From Phymatolithon calcareum (Eukaryota > Rhodophyta > Florideophyceae > Hapalidiales): DNA of 64,000 bases. The stretch's first letter is position 1. The number at the start of each line of letters is the position of its first letter. A program made the position numbers and the translations under genes. Shown in pieces: positions 31,139 to 40,978 of the stretch. Location: the NCBI GenBank assembly GCA_977006965.1, contig OZ345364.1, positions 1,364,001 to 1,428,000 of the forward strand. The letters are read 5' to 3'. Under the pieces are notes generated by a model. That model had not been told where the DNA came from. It worked only from the letters and a program-made list of their open reading frames with translations, and did no database searches.

Positions 31139-31931
31139 GGGCACGTGCGTAAGCGGTTGCGAGAGGGAGTTCGTGAAGGAGATCGAAGATCACTATAAGC
31201 ACACGGTGAGTTCGGAGGAGCGCGAAAGCAAGTCAGGCGCCTGCTGCTGCGGGAGGTTGGAAGGATGATAATCGATTGTGGGGAAGGCGGAAGCGCAAAA
31301 TGGGAAGCGCAGGTGTAATCGGATGGGCTTGCAGTTCGACTTTTGCAGGTGGCTGAGTTTCAGTTTCTGCTAGCAGAAATTTTCATCGCGACGGTTAACG
31401 CCGTGGGGCAGCATTTCGTACCTTTTCTGATGGTCATCCAAGGCCTGGTGACTAAAACAGTCTTGGTCGGATAGCAATCGGTTTTTGCAGCCCATCATAA
31501 TGCCACGTTTCCGGGTGATGCTGGTGGCTTGAATGGGATACATTACAAGTGTCATATTATGACACTTGTACAACTCATACTGGAGCTGAGAAGTTCAGGA
31601 CAACTGGTTAGAACATAGTACTGTAAGCGTAGTATCCTGAAGAAGCCTACATGCATCTGTACAGTAAAGAGGCCTGAGCCATTGACGAGACAGTACGAAA
31701 CTCTAATTAAGGCAACTGAAGTTTCGAGTCTAGTACTGTAGAACGCTAAGAAAAGTGTCGACTTTCCTCAAGTTGGGACACATGGTACAGTATCTTCTCG
31801 TCCTCTGCTTGTCGTCACACAAGCATCTGTATCGATTTCGAATATGGCAAGAACATCGAGACATTCCTTTAGTCGCTCAACGATCTATTCTATCTACCTT
31901 TCATCTAACTTTATCTCATCCCTCACAAATG
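31139..31931. other. Intergenic region
   Basis: No gene is seen. It contains the palindrome at 31544-31570. Confidence 0.45.
31544..31570. repeat. Perfect 27-bp palindrome
   Basis: The arms TACAAGTGTCATA and TATGACACTTGTA surround a single T. Confidence 0.9.
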
Positions 31932-32951
31932 TCAACAAAGTCTATCATCCAAATCAACAACATCGACCGGCATCCCAGTCTTCGCCGATTCGCACAACGC
32001 CTCCGCAACCGCCGTAGCCCTCACCCCATCATCAAAACCAGCATAGCTACAATTCCCATCAATAATCCCCTCAACTTCATCCTCCTCCGCCCTAACAAGA
32101 TCCACAAATCCGATCATCTGTCTCCGAAACGCCTGATCAAACCGTTGCGTAAAGTTCTGAAAACAATCCACCCCACTCCTACCCTCAGCATTTACCCTCA
32201 AATCCGTCATCTGCACCCCACCAATCTCCACACTCCCCTTACTCCCCACCACCTCCGTATAAACCTTATGCCCATACCCCAACGCCCTACTAACCGTCAA
32301 CACCGCCCGCGCCCCTCTCCGCATCGCCAACACACCAACCGCCGTATCGCAATCCCCAATCTCCTTCAACTCTGGAAACACTAGCGCATCCGCCCACGCA
32401 AATACGCTCTCCACCCCGTCACGCAGTAGCCATCTCGCAAGGTCAATATCATGCACGACAACCTCACGGAACGTCGCCTCGGGCTTCCACAACCTCTCCG
32501 GATACCCCGCGTCGCCAAACATGCAGCTGATCAGCACCGGCACGCCGAGCTCGCCGCCGTCGAGACGATCGCGCGCAGCCCTGTAGGCAGGGTCCCACCG
32601 CCGTTGCAGCCCGGTCAGGAAGCGAATCTTCTGCGAGGAGGCGCGTGAAGGTAGGATGCTGTCCACTGTTGCACCGAGCGGCTTCTCGCATAGTATGTGC
32701 TTGCCGGCGTCCGCGGCGGCATGGATGAGATCGGGGTGAGAGGGGTAGGGCGTGGCAATCACCACGCCGGATACTGAGGGATCGGAGAGGGCGGCTTCGT
32801 AGCTGGGGTACATCGCGTCGGCGAACGGGACGGAAGCGCCGTGCTTTGAGGCTATGCCGACGCGCGCACCGGAGGAGAGCAGCGCTTTCGCGTGCACCAG
32901 GCCCGCTTCGCCGAGACCGAGGACGGCGATTAGCGGGGCTGATGCACGCAT
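31932..32951 (-). CDS. Gfo/Idh/MocA-family oxidoreductase, copy 2 with altered active site
   Basis: The protein has 339 residues and starts at ATG 32951-32949. It is closely related to 28094-29128 along its whole length: GLGEAG at 12-17, CEKPLG with Lys90, and the same C-terminal domain. Two differences stand out. A five-residue Gly-rich segment before the second active-site motif is missing. The catalytic Asp of copy 1 (D168) is replaced by Glu (E163 in FREVVVHDID), while the His four residues later (H167) is kept. The change could shift substrate or activity, or leave a dehydrogenase with reduced proton transfer. Nothing suggests a pseudogene: the frame is open and the rest is conserved. 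Confidence 0.91.
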   Translation of the reverse strand: MRASAPLIAVLGLGEAGLVHAKALLSSGARVGIASKHGASVPFADAMYPSYEAALSDPSVSGVVIATPYPSHPDLIHAAADAGKHILCEKPLGATVDSILPSRASSQKIRFLTGLQRRWDPAYRAARDRLDGGELGVPVLISCMFGDAGYPERLWKPEATFREVVVHDIDLARWLLRDGVESVFAWADALVFPELKEIGDCDTAVGVLAMRRGARAVLTVSRALGYGHKVYTEVVGSKGSVEIGGVQMTDLRVNAEGRSGVDCFQNFTQRFDQAFRRQMIGFVDLVRAEEDEVEGIIDGNCSYAGFDDGVRATAVAEALCESAKTGMPVDVVDLDDRLC

Positions 32952-33277
32952 GGTTGGGCGTGCACCGTGTTCAGAGTGGAAATGGGGAATGGTTCATGGG
33001 GTCTGTCAGTGATCTATGCGGAGAGTGGGAAGGATGTACAACGGCATTTTGCTGGTGTCGGATGTGAGGATTAGAATGTTACCAGTAATCCCTTCACACT
33101 GGAAGGAAAACAGAGTGCACACAGCCGTCCGATCGAGCATCCTATAGGTCACAATGAATGCTCTCTGTTCTATTCCACGGTCAATGTGTGAGATACAGTA
33201 CAGTACTTTCCACTCTCAACCGCTTTTTTCTTGTGCAGGTGTTGATTGGACGGTCATAGGCAGTGCTCGGTAAGACG
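32952..33277. other. Spacer and upstream region of oxidoreductase copy 2
   Basis: This sequence of about 330 bp leads up to the Ty3 insertion. The Ty3 element therefore sits about 0.33 kb upstream of the start codon of oxidoreductase copy 2 and could affect its promoter. Confidence 0.45.
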
Positions 33278-33282
33278 ATACG
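33278..33282. repeat. Target site duplication ATACG (left)
   Basis: It is repeated at 38749-38753 directly outside the right LTR. Confidence 0.93.
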
Positions 33283-33633
33283 TGTTGTGCCGTAAACAGT
33301 TACGGCTATCTCTAACCGCCTCGATTTTCCTCCTCCACGTAATCAGTGGAAAACGTTTATCCTGCATCCATGTTCCGCACATGAGGTGCCATATACGGTA
33401 CTCTGTTAGTTGGACGTTTCCCAAATTCGAATCACTGCTACCCAGGATTTCGAATTTCCGTTGACACCTAATCTGGGTGTGCTGCCATTACACTTTACCG
33501 TTCGGCTTTGCATGAGCCGAACTGCAGTTTCTTTTCCCTACAAATAGTCCACTAGAAAACGTCCTGAATAAAGAGGCAAGGGAGTTACCTTGCATTCCTG
33601 TTTTCCATCCTCGACGGCCCGTACTGCATCACA
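33283..33633 (+). repeat. 5' LTR of the Ty3 element
   Basis: This 351-bp LTR matches 38398-38748. It contains a hairpin at its start (GCCGTAAACAGTTACGGC, 33289-33306), a second at 33500-33522 (GTTCGGCT...AGCCGAAC) and AATAAA at 33567-33572. Confidence 0.95.
33567..33572 (+). promoter_or_regulatory. Polyadenylation signal in the LTR
   Basis: AATAAA lies about 60 bp before the LTR end and is repeated at 38682-38687 in the 3' LTR, where it would act. Confidence 0.55.
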
Positions 33634-33673
33634 GTTTAAACTGTATTCCGCGGACAGATACTACCTCTCGAGC

Positions 33674-36600
33674 ATGGCCTCACCAGGTCCTGCAACTCCC
33701 TCAACACTCTTCGCGCCAATTCAAGCCCCGAAGCTCACTTCCATCTCACGTTCGGCGATTCAGACATTCCTTGCTGAACGCGCCCATTATGAGGCCGCCG
33801 TAACCGCCCAGCCTGACCTCACGCCACTCTCTTGGGCAGGATCCATCGATGCCCGGTTTTTACGCTCCCTGCTGAAAGCCCGCATTTTCGGTGCTGAAAT
33901 TACGGATGTCCCTCAGCTCAATGACGACATCATATCATCCAGACTTCGAGAGCTATCATCGGGCTCCAAGAACGTCTCTTTCGAAGAGGCCCTCAATGAT
34001 GTCAAACGTCATGTCCGACTCGATGCCTCTGAACCTGATCCCCGCCTCCGGATTCTAATGCTCACAACTTCATACATGGAGCTTTGCGAGGCTCGCAATT
34101 GGAACTTTGTGGAAAATGCACCAAAGGCCGCTGTCAAGCACCTCATTGAGGTCCTGCAGCCTCCTGCTCTTAAAACTTCTGTGACCGACGCTATAAAGCT
34201 CGAGAAGCACGATCTCAAGTCCGATTTTTTTGGATTTTGCGACTATCTTGCTGATGAAGCTGAAAGCTGTGAGAAATTTCAACCGCTTCGCGCTTTTAGG
34301 GCCTCCGTTCCGCACTATAAGCCGAAGAAGGGCACTGACAGGAAGACTCAGGACAAAAACACTATGAAATCGCCTACCATCAACGGTGACAAGAAGCGCA
34401 AAGCGACTTTGCCACCCTGTCTAAACCCCGAATGTGACGAAAGACATTTGGTTAAGGATTGTCCGATAACTTCCGATGATCTTAAAAAAACTCTAGTGGA
34501 CGCTCGTCGCGCCTCTATTACAAATAAGAAGAAGCCGGAGCGAAAAGGCGGGTTCAACATTGGTGCTCTGGTCACCTCATCTTCCAAAGAACCCCACTCA
34601 GTCAAAACTTCTTCTCCTTCCGAAAACACTGCAGTAATGATCGCTGAAATTTGTGGGTACAAATTCGCCTGCCGTATTGACTCCGGAGCAGATGAAGTTG
34701 CACTCTCTAGCACAATCGTGGATTTTCTTGGAACCAAAGACATTTTCCTTCCTACTCTGCGGTCTGCAAACGAGTTTCCATTCAAAGCTGTTGATGGACG
34801 CTCTCTTCATGTCGACAGCCAAGTGCAAGTGTCACCCTCTCTCCACACTGTTGCCGGACCATGCCGGTTGCGAAATATCAAGGCTTATGTCATGCCTTGT
34901 CAAGATACCACCAAGCTTCAGGGCACCGAATGCCCTGGAGAGCTCGTCCTTGGAAACCCATTCCTAGTCTACTCCGGTCTAGACGTTAAGGACTTCATTT
35001 CTAGCCATATTGAGCATCTCGCTGCCCTCGACTATGGTAATCTGCATTCTGATAATGCCCCTACAACCGTTGGGAAACTTGGCGCTCGCCTACTTTCTCC
35101 AGGGTTCTCGAGTGGCTCGGACGCTTTCACTGACGAACATGTAAGTGATTTGGAAAATCTTGCCGCGTACACGTACGCGAAAAGTACCCCGAGGTTTTCC
35201 AGTATTGTTGCCAACGGCGATTTACATCGCAACGATGGCGATGATATCGACTACAAAGATGTAGACACTGGAAAACAAGATGAACAAGAGCTCACCGATG
35301 CCGTCAATATCATGATCCAGGGCGCGTACGAACATATTCCTGACGCTCAGCGAGATGATTTTCGAAACATGGTGCTATCGTTCCGTGACATCTTCCGTAC
35401 TCGCCTGGGCAGTGATCCCGCTGTCGATGTCCCTCCACTGACTATTGAGTTCGAAGATAAGGAGCGCCCAGTCAAAGTTCGCCAGCGCACTTATTCTCCG
35501 GAGCAACATGCATTTCTAAAAGAGAAATGTTCTGAAATGGAAGAGCTCGGTCTTGCTTATCGAAATCCCACGTCAAAATGGGCATGTGCGCCGTTGGTTG
35601 TGCCGAAGCCGGGTCCTGATAAGTTCCGTTTCACGGTAGACCTCCGCCCGGTCAATGCCCAGACCAAGAAGAATGTATGGCCTATGCCGCTCGCTGAACC
35701 CATGTTTGGCAAGATCAGCGGCGCAAAATACTTCTCTTCATTTGACTTTGTCTCTGCATACTGGCAAATGCCTCTGGCTACTTCTTCCCAAGAGTGCCAG
35801 AGTTTTCATACCCCGTTTGGAGTATTCACTCCCACCCGCGTACTTCATGGTGCTACCAATGCTGTTACGTACTTTCAGTCGACCATGGAATCGCTATTTT
35901 CAGATCTTGACCTCCTCATCTGGCTCGATGATCTTTTGGGACACGCCAAAGATCTTACCTCTCTGATTTCAAACTTGAAATCGTTTTTCACCACATGCCG
36001 TGATCGGGGCCTAAAGTTACACCCTCTGAAGTGCGCCCTCGTCAGCATCAAAGCTGACTTCTGTGGAAGAACCATTGATCGAAATGGGATCCGCTTCAAT
36101 CCACGAAACTATTCCGCGCTGACATCGATGGCGGCGCCCACAACCGTGGGATCCCTCATTGAGCTTGTCCATGGCGCTAACTGGATGCGTAGCGCAATTC
36201 CCCGTTTCTCTGCTCTCATACAGCCGCTCCACGATCTCTTGGAATCCCAGTACACCCTGCACAAGTCCAGGAAGAAATCACGCCTCGCGAATAGGCCTCT
36301 TTCTGCATGGGGAGACTCACACCAGAAATCATACACCTGCCTCATCGACGCTATTGTCAACCAGGTTACTTTGACTACTCCGAATCCCGGTATGCGCCTG
36401 TGCCTTTTTACTGACGCCTCATCTACACACTGGGCCGGCGTACTTACACAGGTTCCGATTCACGAAGTCAATTCAGAAAGCCTTCTCTGCGCCGATTGGA
36501 ATCATTCTCCAATTGCATTCGTGTCTGGCTCATTCAATGGCGCATCCTCGCGCTGGTCCACTCCAGAGCAGGAAAGCTATGCTGTAGTCGCCTCTGTTAC

Positions 36601-38380
36601 GCGACTGGGACACATACTCGCTACCTGCAGCGAGTTCTCGCTCTTCACAGATCACAAAAACATACTATTCATGTTCTCACCAACGAGGTACAACGCTAAT
36701 GTTGCACGACACGTGGTACACAAAACTCAACGCTGGGCTATCCGCCTTTCTGAATTCAATTTCATCATCGAGCACATACCAGGTGTGCAAAATACATGGG
36801 CGGATATGTTAACTCGCTGGGCTGCTTCAGGCAATGCTGAATTTTCCGCACGCCGCGTCGGAGCACTTCGAGTCCCTCTTCTTACACAAGACTTGCCGGA
36901 GTTACCGTCGCTTGCCGTGATCGCCGCTTCGCAAAAGCTCGCACCCCCTTCAGCTGATGGTGGATTCAAACTCGTCGGAGACATTTATAAGAACAAACAG
37001 GGAAAGATTTATGTGCCAGCTGATGATGAACCACTGCAGCTCCGAATTTGCGTTGCCGCGCATTGCGGTCTAGGTGGACATCGTGGTACAACTGCAACCA
37101 CTTCAATCATCAAAGAAAGTCTCATATGGCCAACAATGGAAGCTGACATTTCTGCTTTCGTTCAGAGCTGTCTCGTGTGCCTACTGTCGGCAAGCGGAGG
37201 AAAAGTTCCGCGCCCGCTTGGACATCAAGTTCATGCCGAACACGTCAATGAGCTTCTGCATTTCGACTTTTTGTATATTGGAGATTCTCGAACGAAGCAC
37301 GAATATATTCTCATCCTCAAAGATGACTTTTCCGGGTATTGCTACCTTCGCGCCGTTAAGAATGCGGACGCTGATACCACCGCCGAAGTTCTACTGGCAT
37401 ATTTCACGACGTTTGTTCCAGTCTTGCAGTGGTTCTCCGACCAAGGCTCCCATTTCTGCAATATGGTAATGGAATCTCTGGCTTCATCTCTCGGTGCCAA
37501 GCACCGATTTTCTACTGCATATATACCATGGTCAAACGGTACAATCGAGTCTGTGTGTAAGCAAGCCCTCCGCGTACTACGCGCCCTCAGCGCTGAAATG
37601 CGCGTTCCAGAAGCGGACTGGCCAACCGTTGTTCCGGCTATGCAGAGCGTTATTAACAATTCCCCGGCACGCCGTCTTGGCGGCCGAGCGCCGATTACTG
37701 TCCATACTGGACAGTCTCCTGGAAACCCGTTGTCAATCGCACTCAACTCTCCCCGCATCCGTGACATTGCTTCAGTTGATCAGGCCCGCACCATGCAGAA
37801 GCTCGACATGGATCAATTCTTCCTATGCCTGGACAAGATGCACAAAGAGACTGGCGAAACTCTCTCTAATGTGCGAACTAGGGCCATCGCCCGTCATAAC
37901 GAAAAAACTCATGTTCTCCCATATAATCCTACTCTTGGGGACTACGTTGTTGTCTCTCGCCAGGCAGGCCCACGCACTAAGGTTTCATCTAACTGGGTCG
38001 GCCCCCGTCGCGTTTCCAAAATTAAGACCAAGTTCATAATCGAAATCGAGCATCTCCTAACTCTTGCCAAAGCGGACGTACATGTTTGCCGCATCAAGCC
38101 GTACGCCGATTCTCTCGTGGGGACTCCAGTTGAAATGAGCACCATCGCTAGTTTCACCGACCGCATATGGCACTCCGTGGACACAATCAGGGATCTCCGC
38201 CAACAGCCCAGTGGCAACTTCGAAGTCCTCATATCCTGGAAAGGCCTATCGCGCTCTGGTGACTCGTGGGAACCCCTTCAAGTCATCTACGAGGATGTTC
38301 CTACGAAAGTCATGGAATACTTCTCCAAGCGTCGTAATACCGCACTAGTTCGCCGCTCTCGCTCATCCATCGGCATCTAA
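33674..38380 (+). CDS. Ty3/gypsy Gag-Pol polyprotein with chromodomain
   Basis: One frame of 1568 codons, taking ATG 33674 (MASPGPATP); the frame opens at a TTG inside the LTR (33590). In order: a Gag region (about 1-240); a variant zinc knuckle CX4CX3HX4C at C249, C254, H258, C263; a protease with DSG at 336-338; RT with FRFTVDLRPVN and polymerase motif WLDD at 750-753; RNase H acidic residues D914, E967, D993, D1044; integrase zinc finger HCGLGGHRG...CLVC; integrase core D1198, D1256, E1292, with 35 residues between the last two; a chromodomain at about 1500-1556 (FEVLISWKGL, then SWEPL). Chromodomains of this group steer integration toward marked chromatin. Gag and Pol are fused in one frame. 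Trp in place of Tyr in the polymerase box is shared with the old copy at 3124-3135. Confidence 0.96.
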   Translation: MASPGPATPSTLFAPIQAPKLTSISRSAIQTFLAERAHYEAAVTAQPDLTPLSWAGSIDARFLRSLLKARIFGAEITDVPQLNDDIISSRLRELSSGSKNVSFEEALNDVKRHVRLDASEPDPRLRILMLTTSYMELCEARNWNFVENAPKAAVKHLIEVLQPPALKTSVTDAIKLEKHDLKSDFFGFCDYLADEAESCEKFQPLRAFRASVPHYKPKKGTDRKTQDKNTMKSPTINGDKKRKATLPPCLNPECDERHLVKDCPITSDDLKKTLVDARRASITNKKKPERKGGFNIGALVTSSSKEPHSVKTSSPSENTAVMIAEICGYKFACRIDSGADEVALSSTIVDFLGTKDIFLPTLRSANEFPFKAVDGRSLHVDSQVQVSPSLHTVAGPCRLRNIKAYVMPCQDTTKLQGTECPGELVLGNPFLVYSGLDVKDFISSHIEHLAALDYGNLHSDNAPTTVGKLGARLLSPGFSSGSDAFTDEHVSDLENLAAYTYAKSTPRFSSIVANGDLHRNDGDDIDYKDVDTGKQDEQELTDAVNIMIQGAYEHIPDAQRDDFRNMVLSFRDIFRTRLGSDPAVDVPPLTIEFEDKERPVKVRQRTYSPEQHAFLKEKCSEMEELGLAYRNPTSKWACAPLVVPKPGPDKFRFTVDLRPVNAQTKKNVWPMPLAEPMFGKISGAKYFSSFDFVSAYWQMPLATSSQECQSFHTPFGVFTPTRVLHGATNAVTYFQSTMESLFSDLDLLIWLDDLLGHAKDLTSLISNLKSFFTTCRDRGLKLHPLKCALVSIKADFCGRTIDRNGIRFNPRNYSALTSMAAPTTVGSLIELVHGANWMRSAIPRFSALIQPLHDLLESQYTLHKSRKKSRLANRPLSAWGDSHQKSYTCLIDAIVNQVTLTTPNPGMRLCLFTDASSTHWAGVLTQVPIHEVNSESLLCADWNHSPIAFVSGSFNGASSRWSTPEQESYAVVASVTRLGHILATCSEFSLFTDHKNILFMFSPTRYNANVARHVVHKTQRWAIRLSEFNFIIEHIPGVQNTWADMLTRWAASGNAEFSARRVGALRVPLLTQDLPELPSLAVIAASQKLAPPSADGGFKLVGDIYKNKQGKIYVPADDEPLQLRICVAAHCGLGGHRGTTATTSIIKESLIWPTMEADISAFVQSCLVCLLSASGGKVPRPLGHQVHAEHVNELLHFDFLYIGDSRTKHEYILILKDDFSGYCYLRAVKNADADTTAEVLLAYFTTFVPVLQWFSDQGSHFCNMVMESLASSLGAKHRFSTAYIPWSNGTIESVCKQALRVLRALSAEMRVPEADWPTVVPAMQSVINNSPARRLGGRAPITVHTGQSPGNPLSIALNSPRIRDIASVDQARTMQKLDMDQFFLCLDKMHKETGETLSNVRTRAIARHNEKTHVLPYNPTLGDYVVVSRQAGPRTKVSSNWVGPRRVSKIKTKFIIEIEHLLTLAKADVHVCRIKPYADSLVGTPVEMSTIASFTDRIWHSVDTIRDLRQQPSGNFEVLISWKGLSRSGDSWEPLQVIYEDVPTKVMEYFSKRRNTALVRRSRSSIGI

Positions 38381-38387
38381 TCGAGCC

Positions 38388-38397
38388 GTGAGGGGAC
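38388..38397 (+). other. Polypurine tract of the Ty3 element
   Basis: GTGAGGGGAC directly precedes the 3' LTR and fits the plus-strand primer position, though it is short and ends in C. Confidence 0.6.
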
Positions 38398-38748
38398 TGT
38401 TGTGCCGTAAACAGTTACGGCTATCTCTAACCGCCTCGATTTTCCTCCTCCACGTAATCAGTGGAAAACGTTTATCCTGCATCCATGTTCCGCACATGAG
38501 GTGCCATATACGGTACTCTGTTAGTTGGACGTTTCCCAAATTCGAATCACTGCTACCCAGGATTTCGAATTTCCGTTGACACCTAATCTGGGTGTGCTGC
38601 CATTACACTTTACCGTTCGGCTTTGCATGAGCCGAACTGCAGTTTCTTTTCCCTACAAATAGTCCACTAGAAAACGTCCTGAATAAAGAGGCAAGGGAGT
38701 TACCTTGCATTCCTGTTTTCCATCCTCGACGGCCCGTACTGCATCACA
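38398..38748 (+). repeat. 3' LTR of the Ty3 element
   Basis: This is a direct copy of 33283-33633 with no difference seen by eye. Confidence 0.95.
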
Positions 38749-38753
38749 ATACG
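38749..38753. repeat. Target site duplication ATACG (right)
   Basis: It matches 33278-33282. Confidence 0.93.
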
Positions 38754-38799
38754 GTGCAGTCTCATCGATGATGTACAGTAGCCGTAATCGGTTTGAATT

Positions 38800-38853
38800 G
38801 AAGTGATATCACTTCACACGATAGATATGGCTATCAATAGCTCATATCTATCG
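38800..38853. repeat. Palindrome followed by a hairpin
   Basis: GAAGTGATATCACTTC (38800-38815) is a perfect palindrome. It is followed by CGATAGATATG-GCTAT and its complement (38819-38853). Confidence 0.8.
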
Positions 38854-39311
38854 CTTCACGGCTCACCAGTGACCAAGCCCTATCCGACTACAGCTGTTGC
38901 GCAATCGGCGATCCAATTCTTGCTGTATATGTATTTAAAAATATATATACGTTGTATTGCCTTACATCATGTTCTTGCAAGGAAATAATTTAGAGGCCAT
39001 ACTCTAACTGAGGATCGCACACGGCGCGGCGATAGCAGACTATGGAGTCAACTGCAAGATCATCATCGGAATCGCGAGCGTTTTTAAGATGCTCTCCCCC
39101 ACTCTACCCGACGAGTGCGAGACTTGGAAGCTGTCAATCGTCGAGTCATAGTTGCCATTCGTAGTAACGGAAGACTTCACTTGTCGTTCATAGAAATTTC
39201 CATGCTCGGAAAGTGATCGCCTTGGGAGTCGGGTGCCCTGACTGTTATTGTCACTCTTACCTGTTGGCCGATCGTCCACGGTAAGATCTCATGACTATTC
39301 ATGTCGCGATC

Positions 39312-39379
39312 ATAGACAACTCCGATTCCGACTATGACAAACATAGCTATGTTCCATCGTCGGAATCCGAGTCTTCTAT
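39312..39379. repeat. Nested hairpin
   Basis: The arms 39312-39336 and 39355-39379 (ATAGA..ACTC.GATTCCGAC.ATG, about five mismatches) enclose a perfect 14-bp palindrome AACATAGCTATGTT at 39340-39353. Confidence 0.75.
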
Positions 39380-40978
39380 AGTTACGGAATGGTCAGTCAT
39401 AGAATGAACGCATTCATCCTCTTCATTCCGAAACATAGGAGGATCGAAGTGTGTGGTTCCCAGAATGCTTCTCGAATCTACTCAAGCAACCAAGGGGTGT
39501 TCTTTGGATTAGCACTCGAGGGGACTTAATTTCACCAGAACTCACTCAGCAATTCCCGAGTTACCGGGAAATTTTCTAGCACTTGCCAAATGAGCATATC
39601 ACACAATACCATAGGCTCGACTAGTGAGCGCTCGAAACGGATATGGTTTCATGGAAAGCAAATTTACGACTCTGAATGAAATGGAGCCCAATATGGATAC
39701 AGCGAGCTCGACCCAGATAATTCAAAAAACCAAGTATGAGCAAGCGAGGAAGACTGGAAGGCAGTTCCAGCGTTTAGCTTCACTAGAACCATACTGCATA
39801 AGGTGAAAGACGGAGAGCAGGATAATATGAGAGCAGTAATGCACAGTTTAACCCCGATCAACATCAATGTTTTGAGTAACTTCAGAATTGTGCAAGTGCT
39901 TCAGAAAGGCTCCTCGGGCCTTCGATAGTATTCCGCGCGATGCAAGTCGTGTGACTATATTCTGATAATTCCTGGTAGTTACTGTAAGAACATGAAAGTT
40001 CAGATATCATGCAGGAGTTCTTTTTCTCTTCGGACACTCACAACATTTAAAGCAGCTTTTTAGTTTCATTCTGTAAAGAAAGGGTAATGGGTACTGCTCT
40101 GATTGCATACTTTCAGGTACCCCGGCTTGTGGACGCACCTTGCAGGTCAATAAAGTGTGGCAGCGCAGCTCACGATCCGGTCTTTTGGTCTGGCTTCGTC
40201 CGCTCTCTCTAAGTTTGAAAGCCGAGCCAAGGTCACCGCCTGATGTCGACAACTTCTGTCTCTCAACTATTTTCCTATTCTTCGTTGCGCATCAGTACAA
40301 TGTTCGCATTGCAGTCGCCGAATTTGCTCAGTAACATTACGCGTTGGGACGGGCTTAGCGACATTACGTCTATTTAGCCGCCTCTTGACATGAAGTCATT
40401 CAAGGATGCTTGCTTTGCTTCTCATTGGGTGTGGAATCCGGCACAATGCTGTTTTTTTGAATGGTTAAACGCCCTCAGGAACACTCTTGAGGCTGCAAGA
40501 GAGATGCGCTTCAGTCGTTACGCTCTTTGTAGCTTTGCTAATCTACTCAAATCAGTGTAACCCAGGTTAACGTCGTAGCCCTTGGTACAAAAACCCTCCC
40601 CGAAAAAAGGGTGGAGATGAAAAGCTGCGTGCGTCTTTTCACATTCTTTTCGCTGCGTATCCCATAATCTAACCAAGAAATGTACGTTTCTTCGTTACGT
40701 CGATGTAGAAACTAGCACTTGTTCTTCTGTGCTATGTCCAGCTGCATGCTGTAACCTTACGTCACCATTTAGAGTTTTCGACGCTCGCCGAAGTTGCAGT
40801 GGAGATGCGCTGCAGATACGTACATTGTACGGTACAGTCAGTGCCACATCCAAGAAAAGCGTCCAATCATGTGAGTGCACTCAATTTAAAAATGCTATCA
40901 TAACCGATAGATCATTGACTTTGAAACGCTCATTCCGGACTGTATCCTCGGCCAAATCGACTAATCGTCTGACCATGC

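Larger units (their letters stand above)
33283..38748 (+). mobile_element. Full-length Ty3/gypsy chromovirus-type retrotransposon
   Basis: The element is 5466 bp, with 351-bp LTRs that appear identical (TGTTGTGCC...GCATCACA), a 5-bp duplication ATACG, one uninterrupted gag-pol frame and a C-terminal chromodomain. It is probably a very recent insertion. It is the same lineage as the decayed - strand element at 1880-11088. After the 5' LTR the sequence reads GTTTAAACTGTATTCC, which does not begin with TGG as a tRNA-3'-end primer site would. Confidence 0.97.
38754..40978. other. Intergenic region with hairpins, no convincing gene
   Basis: Only short frames are seen. Two hairpin structures stand out at 38800-38853 and 39312-39379. 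Confidence 0.45.

Noticed and set aside
30103-31202. Long - strand frames in other phases over the F-box/WD40 gene
   Set aside because: They are Arg/Ala/Pro-rich out-of-frame shadows without domains.
31755-32384. Open frame of 209 codons on the + strand
   Set aside because: It is antisense to oxidoreductase copy 2, with an unnatural Pro/His/Ile composition.
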